Positions 33,012 through 34,436 of a stretch of DNA of 34,436 nucleotides are shown here, in pieces. The stretch comes from an uncultured Chthonomonas sp. GTDB taxonomy: Bacteria > Armatimonadota > Chthonomonadetes > Chthonomonadales > Chthonomonadaceae. Below the pieces are notes generated by a model. That model was not told the DNA's origin, ran no database searches, and saw only the letters and a program-made list of their open reading frames with translations. Location: assembly GCA_903919615.1 (NCBI GenBank), contig CAIXIX010000433.1, forward strand, positions 1 through 34,436. Direction: 5' to 3'. The position numbers and the translations under genes were made by a program. Each line of letters opens with the position of its first letter. Position 1 is the first letter of the stretch.

Positions 33012-34190
33012 TTAGGCGCGGCGGCGGCGGCGCGCGAAAGCGCCGATGGTAACGAACCCGGAGGTCAGCAGGAATGCAAGAGAGCTTGGCTCGGGCGTGT
33101 TGTAACCCGCATCACCCGCAGGAATAAAGTCGGCTCCAAACTCAAGGTACTTGGGAGAGTAGAAACCGCCGACCCCTGCCGGACCACCGGCGCCACTAAC
33201 GTCTCCTGGCTCGCCAGGGATGAACGCTGTGGAAACAACAGTGTGGGTAGTCGTATTGTACTTGTAGATGCCATCGACGGGTGTGGCGCTGCCACCCGTA
33301 TTGGCGGCATCTCCGAGAGCTGCAATGTACAGGTTGCCGTCTGGGCCAACGCTGCTTCCAAAGATGAAGTTCAGATCTGGTGAGGTCACGCTGTGGCTGT
33401 AAGTCAGGCTCAGGTCGCTACTAATCGTGTATTCCCACACGCCGTTACCGGAATCGCCATGCTGATTCTGATTGATGTATAGCGTGTTGCCGGAGATAGA
33501 CATACCCGATGGATTGCTGAGACCATGATCGTCGGCAGCAATAACCTGAGTAACGGGGCCAGTATATCCGCCGTTTACGAAACCGGCCGTGCTGTATGCC
33601 TTAACACCGATGCCGCCAGTGGAATACGAGGCGCCATACAACGTCGTGCCGTCCGCCGAAAGAACAACGTCGTGCGCGCCGCTCTGTGCTACCTGGCCGA
33701 CTAAGTGACCGGTGGCAAGATCGAACTTGTCGATGACACCGCCGTTCTGTTCAGGCGCATACATATATTTGCCGTCGGGCGTAATGATACAGTTGCCTGT
33801 CTCATTCATGTCATAGGTCACCCAACTGCCACTTAGAAAATGGGTCAGCGCAATCTGGCCGATTTCATTACCGTTCAGGTCATAGCGAGTGAGCTTGGTG
33901 GCGCTGCTTCCAGCATGACCGCCAACCACGATGATATCGTTATGGGTTCCCTGAATACCTTCTTTGATTGATCCAGAGATCAGTACAGCGCTATTTGGTC
34001 CGCCCAGATTACCAGGCGCTCCATCGGGAGTCACATTGGTAATGGAGCCACTGACGTAGGTGAAAGAGTAGCGCAGAAGATTACCACTGGCGTAATCGGT
34101 GATATAAATATCATCCGTCTGAGCATGGGCTACCGCAGACAGACACAGGAGTGCAAAACCTGCGAGCGGCAAAGAGACATTAGAACGCAT
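33012..34190 (-). CDS. PEP-CTERM protein with propeller-like repeats (copy 2)
   Basis: A 392-residue exported protein. Signal peptide 1-23 (LAGFALLCLSAVAHA). The mature region has repeated strand patterns of an NHL/YVTN-type propeller: DDIYITDYASGNLLRY, CIITPDGKYMYAPEQNGGVIDKFD, VVLSADGTTLYGASYS and GPDGNLYIAALGD. The end is a textbook PEP-CTERM signal: NTPEPSSLAFLL, hydrophobic helix, RRRRRA. GGAGG precedes ATG 34190. It shares signal type and overall design, though little close identity, with the protein at 25234. It is probably anchored or secreted through exosortase into an extracellular matrix. Confidence 0.9.
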   Translation of the reverse strand: MRSNVSLPLAGFALLCLSAVAHAQTDDIYITDYASGNLLRYSFTYVSGSITNVTPDGAPGNLGGPNSAVLISGSIKEGIQGTHNDIIVVGGHAGSSATKLTRYDLNGNEIGQIALTHFLSGSWVTYDMNETGNCIITPDGKYMYAPEQNGGVIDKFDLATGHLVGQVAQSGAHDVVLSADGTTLYGASYSTGGIGVKAYSTAGFVNGGYTGPVTQVIAADDHGLSNPSGMSISGNTLYINQNQHGDSGNGVWEYTISSDLSLTYSHSVTSPDLNFIFGSSVGPDGNLYIAALGDAANTGGSATPVDGIYKYNTTTHTVVSTAFIPGEPGDVSGAGGPAGVGGFYSPKYLEFGADFIPAGDAGYNTPEPSSLAFLLTSGFVTIGAFARRRRRA

Positions 34191-34436
34191 GAAGTGTCCT
34201 CCGAAATTATAACCGGGATCAAACGACGTGTCTTAGCGTCTGAGGTGACTGCATCGACTTGGGAGATCTCAATACGAAGAATAACGCATGTTATTATGGA
34301 CCCAACAAAGCGATACAGTCAAGTGGTTTGCGCGGGGCTGATCCTAAAATTATATTAACAATTAGAGCGTTCTGTGCGTGGTGAGACTAATATATCGTGA
34401 AAACGTAGATGCTAACTATGTATCATATCTCGGCCA
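34191..34436. other. Upstream region of PEP-CTERM gene 2
   Basis: About 245 nt to the window edge, AT-rich toward the end. An ATAAC/GTTAT inverted repeat at 34281-34294, about 90 nt before the start codon, could be an operator. No gene is evident before the edge. Confidence 0.4.

Noticed and set aside
34264-34271. Palindrome GAGATCTC upstream of PEP-CTERM gene 2
   Set aside because: Eight bases are expected by chance, and there is no second site.

Overview
Organism. The window looks like a chromosomal segment of a Gram-negative-type (diderm) bacterium of moderate GC. Support comes from two PEP-CTERM surface proteins, several twin-arginine (Tat) signals, a modAB pair, and an exported redox operon built around a NapH/NapG-like polyferredoxin. 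The prfA-prmC order and the DUF2089/DUF4097/DUF6599/DUF362 content fit deep lineages such as Armatimonadota or Planctomycetota. This is inference; there is no rRNA or other phylogenetic marker beyond prfA, prmC and ygfZ. I found no tRNA, rRNA, CRISPR array, transposase or phage gene.

Layout. (1) 1-2.46 kb, plus strand: a PhnZ-like HD oxygenase, a Tat-exported sugar-isomerase-like TIM barrel and an exported protein of unknown function. (2) 2.47-4.96 kb, minus: YgfZ, a short-chain dehydrogenase and a NodB-fold protein. (3) 5.2-12.2 kb, minus: a probable six-gene operon, in transcription order DUF6599, DUF362 (Tat), a fused NapH-NapG-like polyferredoxin, an exported aldo/keto-reductase-like protein, a small protein that may be frameshifted, and a second exported AKR-like protein. 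It ends at a strong intrinsic terminator at 5143-5177. A secreted phosphoesterase/PQQ-type propeller fusion lies just upstream. (4) 14.8-17.3 kb, minus: three proteins sharing a short helical-hairpin module, with a DUF2089 regulator and a LiaX-like DUF4097 protein. (5) 17.4-22.4 kb, minus: prfA, prmC, an ABC ATPase, a CPBP intramembrane protease and a TPR protein. (6) 22.6-24.9 kb: comF on the plus strand, tail-to-tail with modB-modA on the minus strand. (7) 25.2-34.2 kb, minus: two PEP-CTERM propeller-like proteins bracket two large hybrid histidine kinases. Between the kinases is about 0.9 kb of non-coding, apparently decayed DNA that keeps the tail of a receiver domain.

How the parts may work together. 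The best candidate for an undescribed system is block 3. A quinol-oxidising membrane module (NapH-like) is fused to a NapG-like four-cluster ferredoxin. It sits with a Tat-exported DUF362 protein, a DUF6599 protein and two Tat-exported AKR-fold proteins that have lost most of the usual AKR catalytic tetrad. The genes suggest an extracytoplasmic electron-transfer route that does not use NAD(P)H, but no substrate can be read from the sequence. A recurring theme is loss of canonical catalytic or phosphorylation residues in otherwise intact proteins: the AKR pair, the NodB-fold protein, the phosphoesterase domain and the receiver of the larger kinase.
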